Positions 27,354 to 35,216 of a stretch of DNA of 63,103 nucleotides are shown in pieces. Made by a program: the position numbers and the translations under genes. The stretch comes from Nostoc sp. NOS(2021) (lineage in GTDB: Bacteria > Cyanobacteriota > Cyanobacteriia > Cyanobacteriales > Nostocaceae): the NCBI RefSeq assembly GCF_017115025.1, contig NZ_JABXKM010000134.1, forward strand, positions 1 through 63,103, read 5' to 3'. How positions within the stretch are numbered: the first letter of the stretch is position 1; each line of letters opens with the position of its first letter. A model generated the notes under the pieces. The model searched no databases and was not told where the DNA came from. It saw nothing but the letters and a program-made list of their open reading frames with translations.

Positions 27354-27890
27354 GTGCAAATTCATCCTCACTCAGATTTTAACCACAGCTGCGATCGCCA
27401 CGAACAGGGTTTGCAACAATTGCTCGATCGCCTTGTTAGAACAATGCAGCGCGATGAGTTAGTCCGGCAAACTACCAATCAACTCAGAGAATCGCTTCAG
27501 GTTGATCGGGTGGTGTTGTATTATTTTTATGGACGGTGGCAAGGACAGGTGACTTTTGAATCTTTGAGTTCTAAAGAATTCTCAATACTTGGTTCCACGG
27601 GCCCAGATGATTGTTTTAATGATGAGTATGCTGCTTTATACTTAGCAGGACGGGTAAAGGCGATCGCTGATATTCAATTAGAGCCAATCGAGTCTTGTCA
27701 CCGAGATTTTCTCAGCAATATGCAGGTTCGCGCCAACCTAGTTGTGCCAATTTTGATTCCTAGAGGATTATGGGGATTGCTAGCAGCACATCACTGCGAA
27801 AGTCCTCATCATTGGTCGCCATCAGATATAGAAATGATGCAAACAGGGGCGCAAACTCTCGCAACAGCCCCTTACATATTAGAAAGTTAA
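27354..27890 (+). CDS. Standalone cyanobacteriochrome-type GAF protein (DXCF signature)
   Basis: 178 residues, a single GAF domain (about 18-172) and nothing else. It carries both bilin-site signatures of DXCF cyanobacteriochromes: DDCF with Cys 87, and the canonical Cys 115-His 116 in ESCHRDFLSNMQVRANLVVP. The 28-residue spacing equals that of the two cysteines in TePixJ as I recall it. WGLLAAHHCESPHHW is the usual end of this GAF subgroup. Such domains bind phycocyanobilin or phycoviolobilin and typically sense blue/green light. There is no kinase, GGDEF or methyl-accepting output, so a partner protein would be needed. GTG start; the earlier residues show no membrane segment. Pigment binding is predicted, not shown. 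Confidence 0.8.
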   Translation: MQIHPHSDFNHSCDRHEQGLQQLLDRLVRTMQRDELVRQTTNQLRESLQVDRVVLYYFYGRWQGQVTFESLSSKEFSILGSTGPDDCFNDEYAALYLAGRVKAIADIQLEPIESCHRDFLSNMQVRANLVVPILIPRGLWGLLAAHHCESPHHWSPSDIEMMQTGAQTLATAPYILES

Positions 27891-27900
27891 AAAGACGTTT

Positions 27901-28011
27901 AGTTAAAAGGGCGGTTAGAAACCGCGCGCCAGGTGCTTCAAGTCGGCGGAGCCGCCCAACGCACTGGCTTGTCTACACGAGGCTTTACCCACCTCCGTGG
28001 GTTGAAAATAC
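27901..28011. repeat. Interspersed repeat (AAAGGGCGGTT family), copy 3
   Basis: AGTTAAAAGGGCGGTTAGAA, then GGTGCTTCAAGTCGGCGGAG, GGCTTGTCTACACGAGGC and CCCACCTCCGTGGGTT. This is the inverse orientation of the copy at 15382-15556 and lies just after the GAF gene. Confidence 0.85.
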
Positions 28012-28027
28012 TCAATTTGATTTTTCT

Positions 28028-28120
28028 CAGGACTTACGCAAAGAATAGCCGAAACCCTTAATTCCAGGTAGGGGCAATTCATGAATTGCCCCTACAGGGT
28101 ATAGTTTTGCGTAAGTCCTA
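28028..28120. mobile_element. MITE (TAGGACTTACGC family), inverted copy
   Basis: 93 bp: AGGACTTACGCA at the left, TTTTGCGTAAGTCCTA at the right, with the palindrome GGGGCAATTCATGAATTGCC inside. The interior order is the reverse of the copies at 18137 and 38156. It lies just upstream of the VOC gene; its right end is 20 bases from the start codon and could alter the 5' leader. Confidence 0.8.
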
Positions 28121-28142
28121 TTTATAATAAGGAGAAAGAATT

Positions 28143-28532
28143 ATGAAATTTGGTTACACGGTCATCTGGGTAGAGGATGTAGTTAAGACGGTTGAGTTTT
28201 ATGAAAAAGCTTTTGGTCTAGTTCGTCGCACTCTCCAAGATCGGGGGCACTTTATCTGGGCGGAAATTGAAACCGGAAATACCACACTAGCTTTCTCCTC
28301 TAGTAGCGAAGCACAGAAGTTATTTCCTGGCGGCTTCCATGCTAACGATGCCACACAACCACCAGCATTAATCCAGATATCATTTATCACTCCTGATGTT
28401 GGCAGTGCTTACATGAGAGCAATCGGAGCAGGTGCAAAAGCATTAGATGCCCCTAAAACCCAGCCTGGGGGACAAACAACTGCTCGCGTCCGCGATTTTA
28501 ATGGTGTGCTGGTGTCATTGGTGAGTGGCTAG
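28143..28532 (+). CDS. VOC superfamily (glyoxalase/bleomycin-resistance-like) protein
   Basis: 129 residues, two beta-alpha-beta-beta-beta halves. FGYTVIWVEDVVKTVEFYEKAFGL is the typical N-terminal strand-helix, and RDFNGVLVSLVSG the terminal strand bearing a conserved Asp/Asn before the last strand. Metal ligands of true glyoxalase I are not all evident, so the substrate is unknown; members include dioxygenases, isomerases and drug-binding proteins. AAGGAG sits directly upstream of the ATG, an excellent ribosome-binding site. Single gene in a repeat-rich area. Confidence 0.85.
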   Translation: MKFGYTVIWVEDVVKTVEFYEKAFGLVRRTLQDRGHFIWAEIETGNTTLAFSSSSEAQKLFPGGFHANDATQPPALIQISFITPDVGSAYMRAIGAGAKALDAPKTQPGGQTTARVRDFNGVLVSLVSG

Positions 28533-28598
28533 GTAGCAAATTGTTTTTTAGGTTGGACGCGATTAATTGGGGTGGCGATCGCGATCGCTTGGGCAAAA

Positions 28599-28777
28599 AT
28601 CAATAGACCTCTTGCAAAAATACTTAAGCCGCCAGGGACTCAAGTCCCTGGCTAATAGCAAAAGTCCGTTTCAACGGACTGAAACTACTGTTATTAGTCG
28701 GTTTAAACCGACTAGAGCTATTAGCCCGAAAATTTATTTTCGGGTGGGTGTTCGACTTTTGCAAGAGGTTTATTGAT
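28599..28777. mobile_element. MITE-like element with four internal hairpins
   Basis: Terminal repeats of 21 bp: ATCAATAGACCTCTTGCAAA at 28599 and its inverse complement ending at 28777 with one mismatch. Inside are successive hairpins: AGGGACTCAAGTCCCT, AGTCCGTTTCAACGGACT, AGTCGGTTTAAACCGACT and CCCGAAAATTTATTTTCGGG. The central block resembles the structured repeat at 26415-26541. It fills most of the gap between the VOC gene and the next gene. Confidence 0.75.
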
Positions 28778-28837
28778 GAGGGCATAAAACAAGCAAAGCT
28801 ATAATTACCGTAGCCTCTAGCCATGTTGCATACTTTT

Positions 28838-29122
28838 ATGACCCATCTTCTAACACTGGAACTGAACGATCAGATTTTCACCGCGATTCAGCGACAGGCT
28901 GAGGCCATTGGCGTTCCCCCTGAACGGCTAGCTGCAACGTTGCTAGAGCAACAGTTTGGACAAGTTTTTAAATTGTTGCTGTCTGAAGCAGAAAAGGAGA
29001 CCGCACGAGCCAGATTTGAACGCCATTTTGGGACACTTAATCTCGAACATACCATTGATCTGAACAATGAGAGTATTGATGTAGATTTGGTGAGAGAGTA
29101 TGCCAGTAAAGTAGTTGGATAG
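28838..29122 (+). CDS. Uncharacterised small protein
   Basis: About 94 residues (ATG 28838; an in-frame ATG at 28823 is equally possible, and neither has a clear ribosome-binding site). LLTLELNDQIFTAIQRQAEA resembles the start of antitoxin-like or RHH-type small proteins, followed by ERLAATLLEQQF and a charged helix. No downstream toxin is recognised: the next gene, 60 bases on, encodes an unrelated 274-residue protein. Function unknown. Confidence 0.55.
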   Translation: MTHLLTLELNDQIFTAIQRQAEAIGVPPERLAATLLEQQFGQVFKLLLSEAEKETARARFERHFGTLNLEHTIDLNNESIDVDLVREYASKVVG

Positions 29123-29181
29123 TTAAACTGAGAATTTTGTAGGGAAAAGTAAGCTCTCCGACCAGTTAAGTACACTAAGAG

Positions 29182-30006
29182 ATGTCAAAGATTTTTGAGT
29201 TAACAGGACAGCAAAAAGCTCTGATTGCTGACTATCGAATGAAGTGGTATTCAATGGCAATCTCAACTCAGCCAGTTGATAAAGCAAGAGCTTTTTCCGC
29301 AATCGAGGCAGTTTACAATAAAATATCAAAGGCAGAAATACCTGAAATATACTATTTTGAAAGTCCGCTTAGTGGGGCTAACCTCAGCTTTATAACCCAT
29401 ATTCATCCGGCTGCAAACTTATCCAATCAACGTAAGCTGAACAACATCATTAGGAAAGTTAAAAATCAATTACTCAAAGGATGGCTTCGTAGTTCTTTTC
29501 ACCCACATCTTGATTTTCCTCTGATTGAAATTGTTGGACAGCAGTTTGATATTGAACTATGGAACATTTTGCATAAGCAATTAACGTTCTGGTCACCGCT
29601 CACTAGTCTGATACCTGGAAGCCTACGCGATAGTGAAAAATCATCTTTAATCTGGAAATCTGGTAAACCCAATCAACAAAGGGAAATAGAGCGATTTTGG
29701 TCTTATTTGGCAACAGGTTTAGTCTCACCAGATACGGAGTGTAGTATTTGTGGATTGTTGGACTTCTGCACCTCTGAGCTAGGATGCTTCATAGAGGAAG
29801 ACTTATGGAACACACTAAAAGCATACGTTTCTGAGTGTGGTTGGACATTCTTTTTTCAACATTTCTGTTTCACCTGTCAACGTCCACATAAAGTGCTGCT
29901 TGATGAGCAAAATCGACCTCATGCAGAGAATGAAGCAGCCATAGAATTTTTAGATGGTTTTAGCGTATTTGCCAAGAATGGTACGCTGGTTTTCGATTGC
30001 GAGTAG
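29182..30006 (+). CDS. Uncharacterised protein, DUF6745-like N-terminal part
   Basis: 274 residues. The beginning (ALIADYRMKWYSMAISTQPVD, then IYYFESPLSGANL) and the end (DEQNRPHAENEAAIEFLDGF) resemble segments of DUF6745 proteins, which are widespread in planctomycetes and cyanobacteria and often longer. Here the frame ends soon after FAKNGTLVFDCE, so this may be a short version or a truncated one. Six cysteines between about 190 and 232 (CSICGLLDFC and CFTC among them) could hold a metal. No membrane segment. Function unknown; same strand as the preceding small gene. Confidence 0.6.
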   Translation: MSKIFELTGQQKALIADYRMKWYSMAISTQPVDKARAFSAIEAVYNKISKAEIPEIYYFESPLSGANLSFITHIHPAANLSNQRKLNNIIRKVKNQLLKGWLRSSFHPHLDFPLIEIVGQQFDIELWNILHKQLTFWSPLTSLIPGSLRDSEKSSLIWKSGKPNQQREIERFWSYLATGLVSPDTECSICGLLDFCTSELGCFIEEDLWNTLKAYVSECGWTFFFQHFCFTCQRPHKVLLDEQNRPHAENEAAIEFLDGFSVFAKNGTLVFDCE

Positions 30007-30147
30007 TCTAACAATCTGCTTGTACCTGATGAAACTTGATTTATCAGTTTAAGTGAATCGAGTTTATAGACCGTTAGGGAAATTATGAATTTTGTTTTGC
30101 ATCATTCATAATTCATTTATTTTCTCAACTCCCAAACCTCAAATTTT

Positions 30148-31401
30148 ATGGATTCAAATCCAGCATTGTGTACAGCGATCGCAAATCACATTACCACCAC
30201 TCCTCAACAACGAATTACTTTTGCTGAATTCATGGATATGGTATTATACCACCCTGAACACGGCTACTATTCTAGCGATGCTGTCAAAATTGGCTTTCAA
30301 GGTGGTGATTTTTTCACCTCTCCAAACCTCTGTGCTGACTTTGGCGAGTTACTAGCAGAACAATTTTTGCAAATGTGGGAGATTTTAGGAAAACCTGTAC
30401 CCTTTTCTCTGGTAGAAATGGGAGCAGGTCAAGGATTGCTGGCATTGCATATCCTTAAATATCATCAGCGACGCTACCCAGATTTTTTTACGGCGCTGGA
30501 GTACATCATTGTTGAAAAGTCCCCAACTTTAAGACAAGAACAACAGCAACGCTTGCAAGATTTCCCTGTACGTTGGTGCAATCTAGAGGATATACCACCG
30601 AATGCGATCGCAGGCTGCTTTTTTTCTAATGAGTTAGTAGACGCATTTCCCGTACATCAATTCATTCTAGAAACGGGAGAACTCCGAGAAATTTATGTGA
30701 CAATCCAACCCCCTTTCCTAGAAGCTAAGGGGGAATCTTTCTCCCCTCCCCGCACTTCGTGCCGCTACGCGAACGTAGGGGAGGGGTTGGGGGAGAGGTC
30801 AAATTTTGCATTTGTGGAAGTCACAGGGGAACCTTCAACGCCTCAACTAGCTAAATATTTGGATTTAGTGGAAATCAACTTTGCCCAAAATGCATATCCA
30901 GATGGTTATCGTAGTGAAATTAATTTAGCGGCTTTAGACTGGTTGAGTATAGTAGCAGACCGCTTGCAGCGCGGCTATGTGTTAACAATTGATTATGGCT
31001 ACCCCGCAAGTCGTTACTATAATCCCAGGCGATCGCAAGGAACGCTACAGTGTTATTATCATCATCGTTTCCATGACAACCCCTATATCAATATTGGATG
31101 CCAAGATATCACTGCCCATGTTGACTTTACGGCCTTGGATCGCTGGGGCCAGAAGTACAATTTAAAGAATGTTGGTTTTATCCAGCAGGGATTATTTTTG
31201 ATGGCGTTGGGGTTAGGCGATCGCATTTCTGCCCTTTCTGATCAAAAGCAACCCCTCTCGCAGTTACTACAGCGACGGGACGCACTACACCAACTTATAG
31301 ATCCCACCGGACTGGGCGGCTTTGGAGTCCTAGTTCAGAGCAAAGGTCTGGACAAGACAGAAGTTTCTCAACCACTAAAAGGATTGACTCTGCCAGAATA
31401 A
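30148..31401 (+). CDS. MidA/NDUFAF7-type SAM-dependent methyltransferase
   Basis: 417 residues, class I methyltransferase of the DUF185 family. In mitochondria, NDUFAF7 methylates an arginine of the 49-kDa complex I subunit, the homologue of NdhH; a similar target in cyanobacteria is an inference. Seen: ITFAEFMDMVLYHPEHGYYS, FFTSPNLCADFGELLAEQF, the SAM loop LVEMGAGQGLLALHIL, FFSNELVDAFPVHQF, and YVLTIDYGYPASRYY near residue 280. Between residues about 186 and 218 there is a foreign-looking insertion that coincides with a C-rich interspersed repeat (30702-30800) read in frame. The enzyme could tolerate it in a loop. Confidence 0.88.
   Translation: MDSNPALCTAIANHITTTPQQRITFAEFMDMVLYHPEHGYYSSDAVKIGFQGGDFFTSPNLCADFGELLAEQFLQMWEILGKPVPFSLVEMGAGQGLLALHILKYHQRRYPDFFTALEYIIVEKSPTLRQEQQQRLQDFPVRWCNLEDIPPNAIAGCFFSNELVDAFPVHQFILETGELREIYVTIQPPFLEAKGESFSPPRTSCRYANVGEGLGERSNFAFVEVTGEPSTPQLAKYLDLVEINFAQNAYPDGYRSEINLAALDWLSIVADRLQRGYVLTIDYGYPASRYYNPRRSQGTLQCYYHHRFHDNPYINIGCQDITAHVDFTALDRWGQKYNLKNVGFIQQGLFLMALGLGDRISALSDQKQPLSQLLQRRDALHQLIDPTGLGGFGVLVQSKGLDKTEVSQPLKGLTLPE
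30702..30800. repeat. C-rich interspersed repeat inside a coding sequence
   Basis: CCCCCTTTCCTAGAAGCTAA followed by GGGGG, then CTCCCCTCCCC...GGGGAGGGG hairpin arms separated by a CTACGCGAACG block. It is read through in frame by the methyltransferase gene, replacing what should be a short loop. Related to the repeats at 6993, 17082 and 23790. Confidence 0.75.
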
Positions 31402-31449
31402 ATGTAAATTGATTACTGTAAAGTTAAACACACTCCAAAAGTAATAATT

Positions 31450-31545
31450 ATGAATACTCATGACCTGCTAATGCTAGTAACCTTACTTACTCCAGGTATT
31501 TTACTTTCAGTGATAATTATGGCGACTTTTGCTGCTGGTGGTTGA
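31450..31545 (+). CDS. Possible 31-residue single-span membrane peptide
   Basis: ATG 31450 to TGA 31543. After a short polar start (MNTHDLL) the rest is hydrophobic: VTLLTPGILLSVIIMATFAA, one membrane helix with a Pro. The size and shape resemble small subunits of photosynthetic or NDH complexes, but I do not recognise it as any named one. The ribosome-binding site is weak. It sits 48 bases after the methyltransferase gene, whose family relates to complex I assembly. Could be a chance frame. Confidence 0.4.
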   Translation: MNTHDLLMLVTLLTPGILLSVIIMATFAAGG

Positions 31546-31622
31546 TTGCCAAGAGTTAAGGAGTAGGGAGTAGAGAAACTCGGATTTGCGATCGGATCTT
31601 AAATCTCAAATAACTACTTCCC

Positions 31623-31757
31623 AATTAAGGGACTGACAAATAAAAAAATACTCAACTACTTATTGTGGGGTGGGCGACACGAGGGCCCTTAGCCAAAGGC
31701 GGGCAAGATGCCCAGCCGACAAGATTGGATAATTTATTTGTTGTCAGTCCCTAATTT
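31623..31757. mobile_element. MITE-like inverted-repeat element
   Basis: AATTAAGGGACTGACAAATA at the left and TTTGTTGTCAGTCCCTAATT at the right are inverse complements apart from a small internal difference. Interior (135 bp in total) has a GGGCGACACGAGGGCCC/GCCAAAGGCGGGC-rich core. No frame. It lies 80 bases after the 31-residue frame and 70 before the oxidoreductase gene. Confidence 0.65.
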
Positions 31758-31827
31758 GAATCAAACAATGCAAACGCGATCTCCACAATGGGCTATTCGG
31801 TGACGCTGTACCAAAGGAACATGAAAA

Positions 31828-32706
31828 ATGAAGGTGGCATTTCTGGGAACTGGACTGATGGGACTACCAATGGCTCAAAGGTTATTAGCCGCAGATATAC
31901 AGCTAGTTGCCTACAATCGTACCCCAGAAAAATTAGCACCACTACAAGCAGCTGGGGCTGAAATTGTCACACATCCCCGCCACGCCATTCGTGCTGCTGA
32001 GTGCGTCATCCTCATGCTTACTAATGCCCCGGCCATTTATAATGTGTTGCTTTCAGATACGGCTTGGCAAACTCTGGAAGGGCGCACTATCATCCAAATG
32101 GGAACAATTACTCCCACAGAAAGCCAGGAAATTAGAGATGCAGTTGTTGCGGGTGGTGGTGAGTATTTAGAAGCACCCGTATTAGGGAGTATCCCGGAAG
32201 CAAAAGCTGGCAAGTTGAGTATTATGGTAGGCGCCCAACCAGAACAATATGAACGTCACTTCAAGTTACTCCAAAATTTTGGGACAGAACCTTTACTTAT
32301 AGGGCCAGTGGGATCTGCGGCGGCGCTCAAATTGGCACTAAATCAACTAATAGCTTCCCTAACAACTAGCTTTGCTCTGAGTCTAGCTTTCATCCAGCGT
32401 CAGGGTGTCGATGTGGATGTGTTTATGCAAATATTGCGCGAGAGTTCACTCTACGCACCTACCTTTGACAAAAAGTTACAACGGATGTTGGATAGCAATT
32501 ATGCTAATCCCAATTTCCCCACAAAACACTTGCTTAAAGATACAGAATTGTTTATCTCTGAAGCGAAATCTCTGAGTTTGGATCTCAGCAGTATTAAAGG
32601 TGTGCGGCAAATCTTGCAAACAGCCGTGAAAATGTCATTTGCTGATGATGATTACTCATCACTATTTTCTGTAATTAAGGAATGGGGAGAAGCGATCGGG
32701 GAATAA
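31828..32706 (+). CDS. NAD(P)-dependent beta-hydroxyacid dehydrogenase (3-HIBADH/6PGDH family)
   Basis: 292 residues. N-terminal Rossmann motif FLGTGLMGLPMAQRLL, then AYNRTPEKL (Arg suggests NADP preference, inferred), the substrate loop APVLGSIPEAKAGKLSIMVG with the usual D/S-G replaced by L-G, and the catalytic Lys in KLALNQLIASLTTSFAL. The second domain is all-helical. Members reduce or oxidise succinic semialdehyde, glyoxylate, 3-hydroxyisobutyrate or tartronate semialdehyde; the substrate is not readable. Good ATG with weak upstream AAGGAAC. Stand-alone. Confidence 0.88.
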   Translation: MKVAFLGTGLMGLPMAQRLLAADIQLVAYNRTPEKLAPLQAAGAEIVTHPRHAIRAAECVILMLTNAPAIYNVLLSDTAWQTLEGRTIIQMGTITPTESQEIRDAVVAGGGEYLEAPVLGSIPEAKAGKLSIMVGAQPEQYERHFKLLQNFGTEPLLIGPVGSAAALKLALNQLIASLTTSFALSLAFIQRQGVDVDVFMQILRESSLYAPTFDKKLQRMLDSNYANPNFPTKHLLKDTELFISEAKSLSLDLSSIKGVRQILQTAVKMSFADDDYSSLFSVIKEWGEAIGE

Positions 32707-32717
32707 ATAGACCAGGC

Positions 32718-32949
32718 GTAGGGGCACAGCAATGCTCATTGTTGTTAACTTAAGCCAAAACTCCTTTAAAACCTCGTTTCTAGCCAGAGGCTAGAAATGC
32801 TCCTCATTGCGGCTCTGCCGCAAGTCTTGAGGCCGAGCCTCCAATTAGGCATTCCCAGTCTCTGACTGGGAACGAGACAATCTCTAAAAGCTGGTTATAG
32901 ACTGGCTTTTACGTTGAGTTGACACGCATAAGTATTGCTGTGCCCCTAC
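32718..32949. mobile_element. Nested repeats: TIR element containing a CTCGTT...AACGAG repeat
   Basis: The outer ends are GTAGGGGCACAGCAATGCT (32718-32736) and its complement AGTATTGCTGTGCCCCTAC (32931-32949), one mismatch. Inside, 32773-32876 is another repeat bounded by CTCGTT and AACGAG, with hairpins TCTAGCCAGAGGCTAGA and CCCAGTCTCTGACTGGG. The structure implies one insertion after the other. It lies between two convergent genes. Confidence 0.75.
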
Positions 32950-32986
32950 AATATGTGTGGTTCAATTAAATGAAAACTGCTGTATA

Positions 32987-35062
32987 TTACTGACCATTAG
33001 TAGTCGTTGATGGTGGCAATTGTGGAGACTCAAGCTGAGGCTGAGGTTCCGGTTGCGGTTGAGGATTGAGAAATTGCTGCCAAGCCTTAATTTGCTCTTG
33101 CGCCGGACTGTAAGCAGCACTACCGCGTGGAATCGATTTGGCAATCTCAATCCCTCTGGCAATATCAGACTGACCTTGAGAGCGTGCTATTTCTAACAAT
33201 TGCTGACTCCACTGGTCAATAGCCTGATTCGCATCCATACGTAAGATGCTATTGTTTGAAACCCCATCTGCCAGGCGTATTGCCTCAACTAAAGCTTCTG
33301 GCGTACCAGCCGCCCCCACTTCCTGGGCTTTTTTCCAGTTTTCTTTGGTGCGGATTTGACCTTCCCAGTCATTTATCGCAGCTTGTGCTTCCCCAGAAAG
33401 CGCCCTTCCCGACGAGGCAATTTGTTGAGCTGTGCCAATGGCGGCGGTGAGATTTCCACTCTGAGCCAGTTCTTGTGCCTGATCCAAGTAAGGCTGGTCT
33501 TGAATTCGCTGAATCTTTCCGATCCAAGTACGAATTTTTTTCCGTGCTTCTGGATATAATGCACGACCTCTACGGATTTCGCTGGCCTGAGCGATCGCAG
33601 CTTGCAAGGAGTTAATATCCTCAAATACCGCTATCTGTTCGGCGCGGTCTAAGTAAGGTTGGTCTTCAATTGTCTCCACTTGGGCACTCCAGCGATCGAT
33701 CTCTTGCCTCGCTTCTGTGGCCCTGGGATTACTAGCAGGGATGAGCTGCACTTGGGCGATCGCTGCTGTTAAATTAGGGACTGTTCCCTGACTAGCCAAT
33801 ATTCTCGCTTTTTCTAGATTCGCAACATCTTCAATTTCCAACTGCCAACGAGCAATCAGTTGTTGTGCTTCGTTATACACTGGTCTTGTGGGATCAATTT
33901 GTTGTGCTTGGGCGATCGCTGCCTCTAAACCAGAAACATTACCTATCCAAGCACTTCTTTTCGCGTCAGCTATGGCGAGAAAGTCATCTGTTTCGGCTTG
34001 TAGTTTCGTACTTTCCGGTATTTGTCTGGCAATATTCAGCGCCTCATCCGCATCCCGCTTGTCTAGTTTTGCCTGTGCCAATTCCAGCATTTTGCGTCCA
34101 AATGCGGGAATCGCTGACTGAGCTTTTTCGTAAAGGTAACTTTCCGGCTCAATCGACTCGGCTAGCTTGATCGCTTCTAGTAAATTATCGACTACTTTAC
34201 TACTTGCTAAGTTTTCAGCTTTTCCTAACTTATCGCCATCTTCTCGCGCGGTGGCAATTAGACGATTCAATTGGTCGTATTTAGTACTCGCCCAGTATTG
34301 ATTGTCTACGCGCAGCATTTTAGCAGATAACATGAATGCCGATTGCCAGTGCCGTTCCCGCACTTCGGCGATTGCACCGTTGTATGTAGCTTCTGCCTTT
34401 GACCAAATCGACTGCCATTTGCTAATTTGCTCATCGACTAATTTATAAGCAGCTACGTCTTGGGGTATTTTCTGAGCAGTAGCGATCGCTTCATCTAAAT
34501 TCCCTGTTTGGAAACTTTGATCAGCTAGCTTCAAAATATCCCGTGACCATTCTTCGATGAAACGATCAATTTCTCCATGCAACGGGTGATTTTGTGGTAG
34601 TTGCTTCACCAGAGCGATCGCTTGCAATAGGTCGTTCACTGTCTGCTTAGAAGCCGCTAACTGAGCGCAATGCAGCCGCACAGAAGCACTAGCTAGGGGC
34701 CAGAAAATCGAGGGACAATTAGGGGCAGCTGGCAACTTCAGCAGCATTGCCATTGCCAAAAATCCTACACTGCCGGGAATTAACATTAGCAGTACTGACC
34801 ACAATACCCAGCTTTTCATCCAGCGGGGCCATTTCCCAGAACTTTTACTGAGTTGGGTAGTTTCTTCTGAATGACTATTTATAGGTAATCTTTCCCTATC
34901 GTTTTTTTTTCGCCGCTTCACTGACTTGGAGGTAGAACCAGTAGCTGGGACATCAAATGGTTGAGTTTCACCGAATTGTTCTGTTCGGGATAATCTTTTG
35001 TTTTGATCTGGCTTTTTTCCACTGGCTGAAGACCAACTGTCTGGAATATCCCGCTCTGTCAT
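32987..35062 (-). CDS. Membrane-anchored helical-repeat protein
   Basis: 691 residues. The first 80 residues are polar, Lys/Arg/Ser-rich and cytosolic; a single membrane helix follows (about 86-110, WVLWSVLLMLIPGSVGFLAM), and the remaining ~560 residues form a helical solenoid with degenerate units of roughly 45-60 residues, each with AIAXAQXI...A...I..W patterns and a recurrent QPYLDRA/QPYLDQA block. The last 35 residues are Pro/Gln-rich. Such proteins in cyanobacteria are often labelled chromosome segregation ATPase, but no Walker motifs are seen. A scaffold role in the periplasm or thylakoid lumen is a guess. Stand-alone gene. Confidence 0.75.
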   Translation of the reverse strand: MTERDIPDSWSSASGKKPDQNKRLSRTEQFGETQPFDVPATGSTSKSVKRRKKNDRERLPINSHSEETTQLSKSSGKWPRWMKSWVLWSVLLMLIPGSVGFLAMAMLLKLPAAPNCPSIFWPLASASVRLHCAQLAASKQTVNDLLQAIALVKQLPQNHPLHGEIDRFIEEWSRDILKLADQSFQTGNLDEAIATAQKIPQDVAAYKLVDEQISKWQSIWSKAEATYNGAIAEVRERHWQSAFMLSAKMLRVDNQYWASTKYDQLNRLIATAREDGDKLGKAENLASSKVVDNLLEAIKLAESIEPESYLYEKAQSAIPAFGRKMLELAQAKLDKRDADEALNIARQIPESTKLQAETDDFLAIADAKRSAWIGNVSGLEAAIAQAQQIDPTRPVYNEAQQLIARWQLEIEDVANLEKARILASQGTVPNLTAAIAQVQLIPASNPRATEARQEIDRWSAQVETIEDQPYLDRAEQIAVFEDINSLQAAIAQASEIRRGRALYPEARKKIRTWIGKIQRIQDQPYLDQAQELAQSGNLTAAIGTAQQIASSGRALSGEAQAAINDWEGQIRTKENWKKAQEVGAAGTPEALVEAIRLADGVSNNSILRMDANQAIDQWSQQLLEIARSQGQSDIARGIEIAKSIPRGSAAYSPAQEQIKAWQQFLNPQPQPEPQPQLESPQLPPSTTTNGQ

Positions 35063-35216
35063 CTCTCACACCAAAATAATTGAATAGCGCTCTGTTTTAG
35101 CTTGATAATTCCATTGCTGCCATAGTAACTTTCTCGTGATTAAAAAGCTACTTTTTTGATTATCTCTCTCCACAGAATACCATTAACAACCTAAAAAATC
35201 AGTGCTATTTTATACT

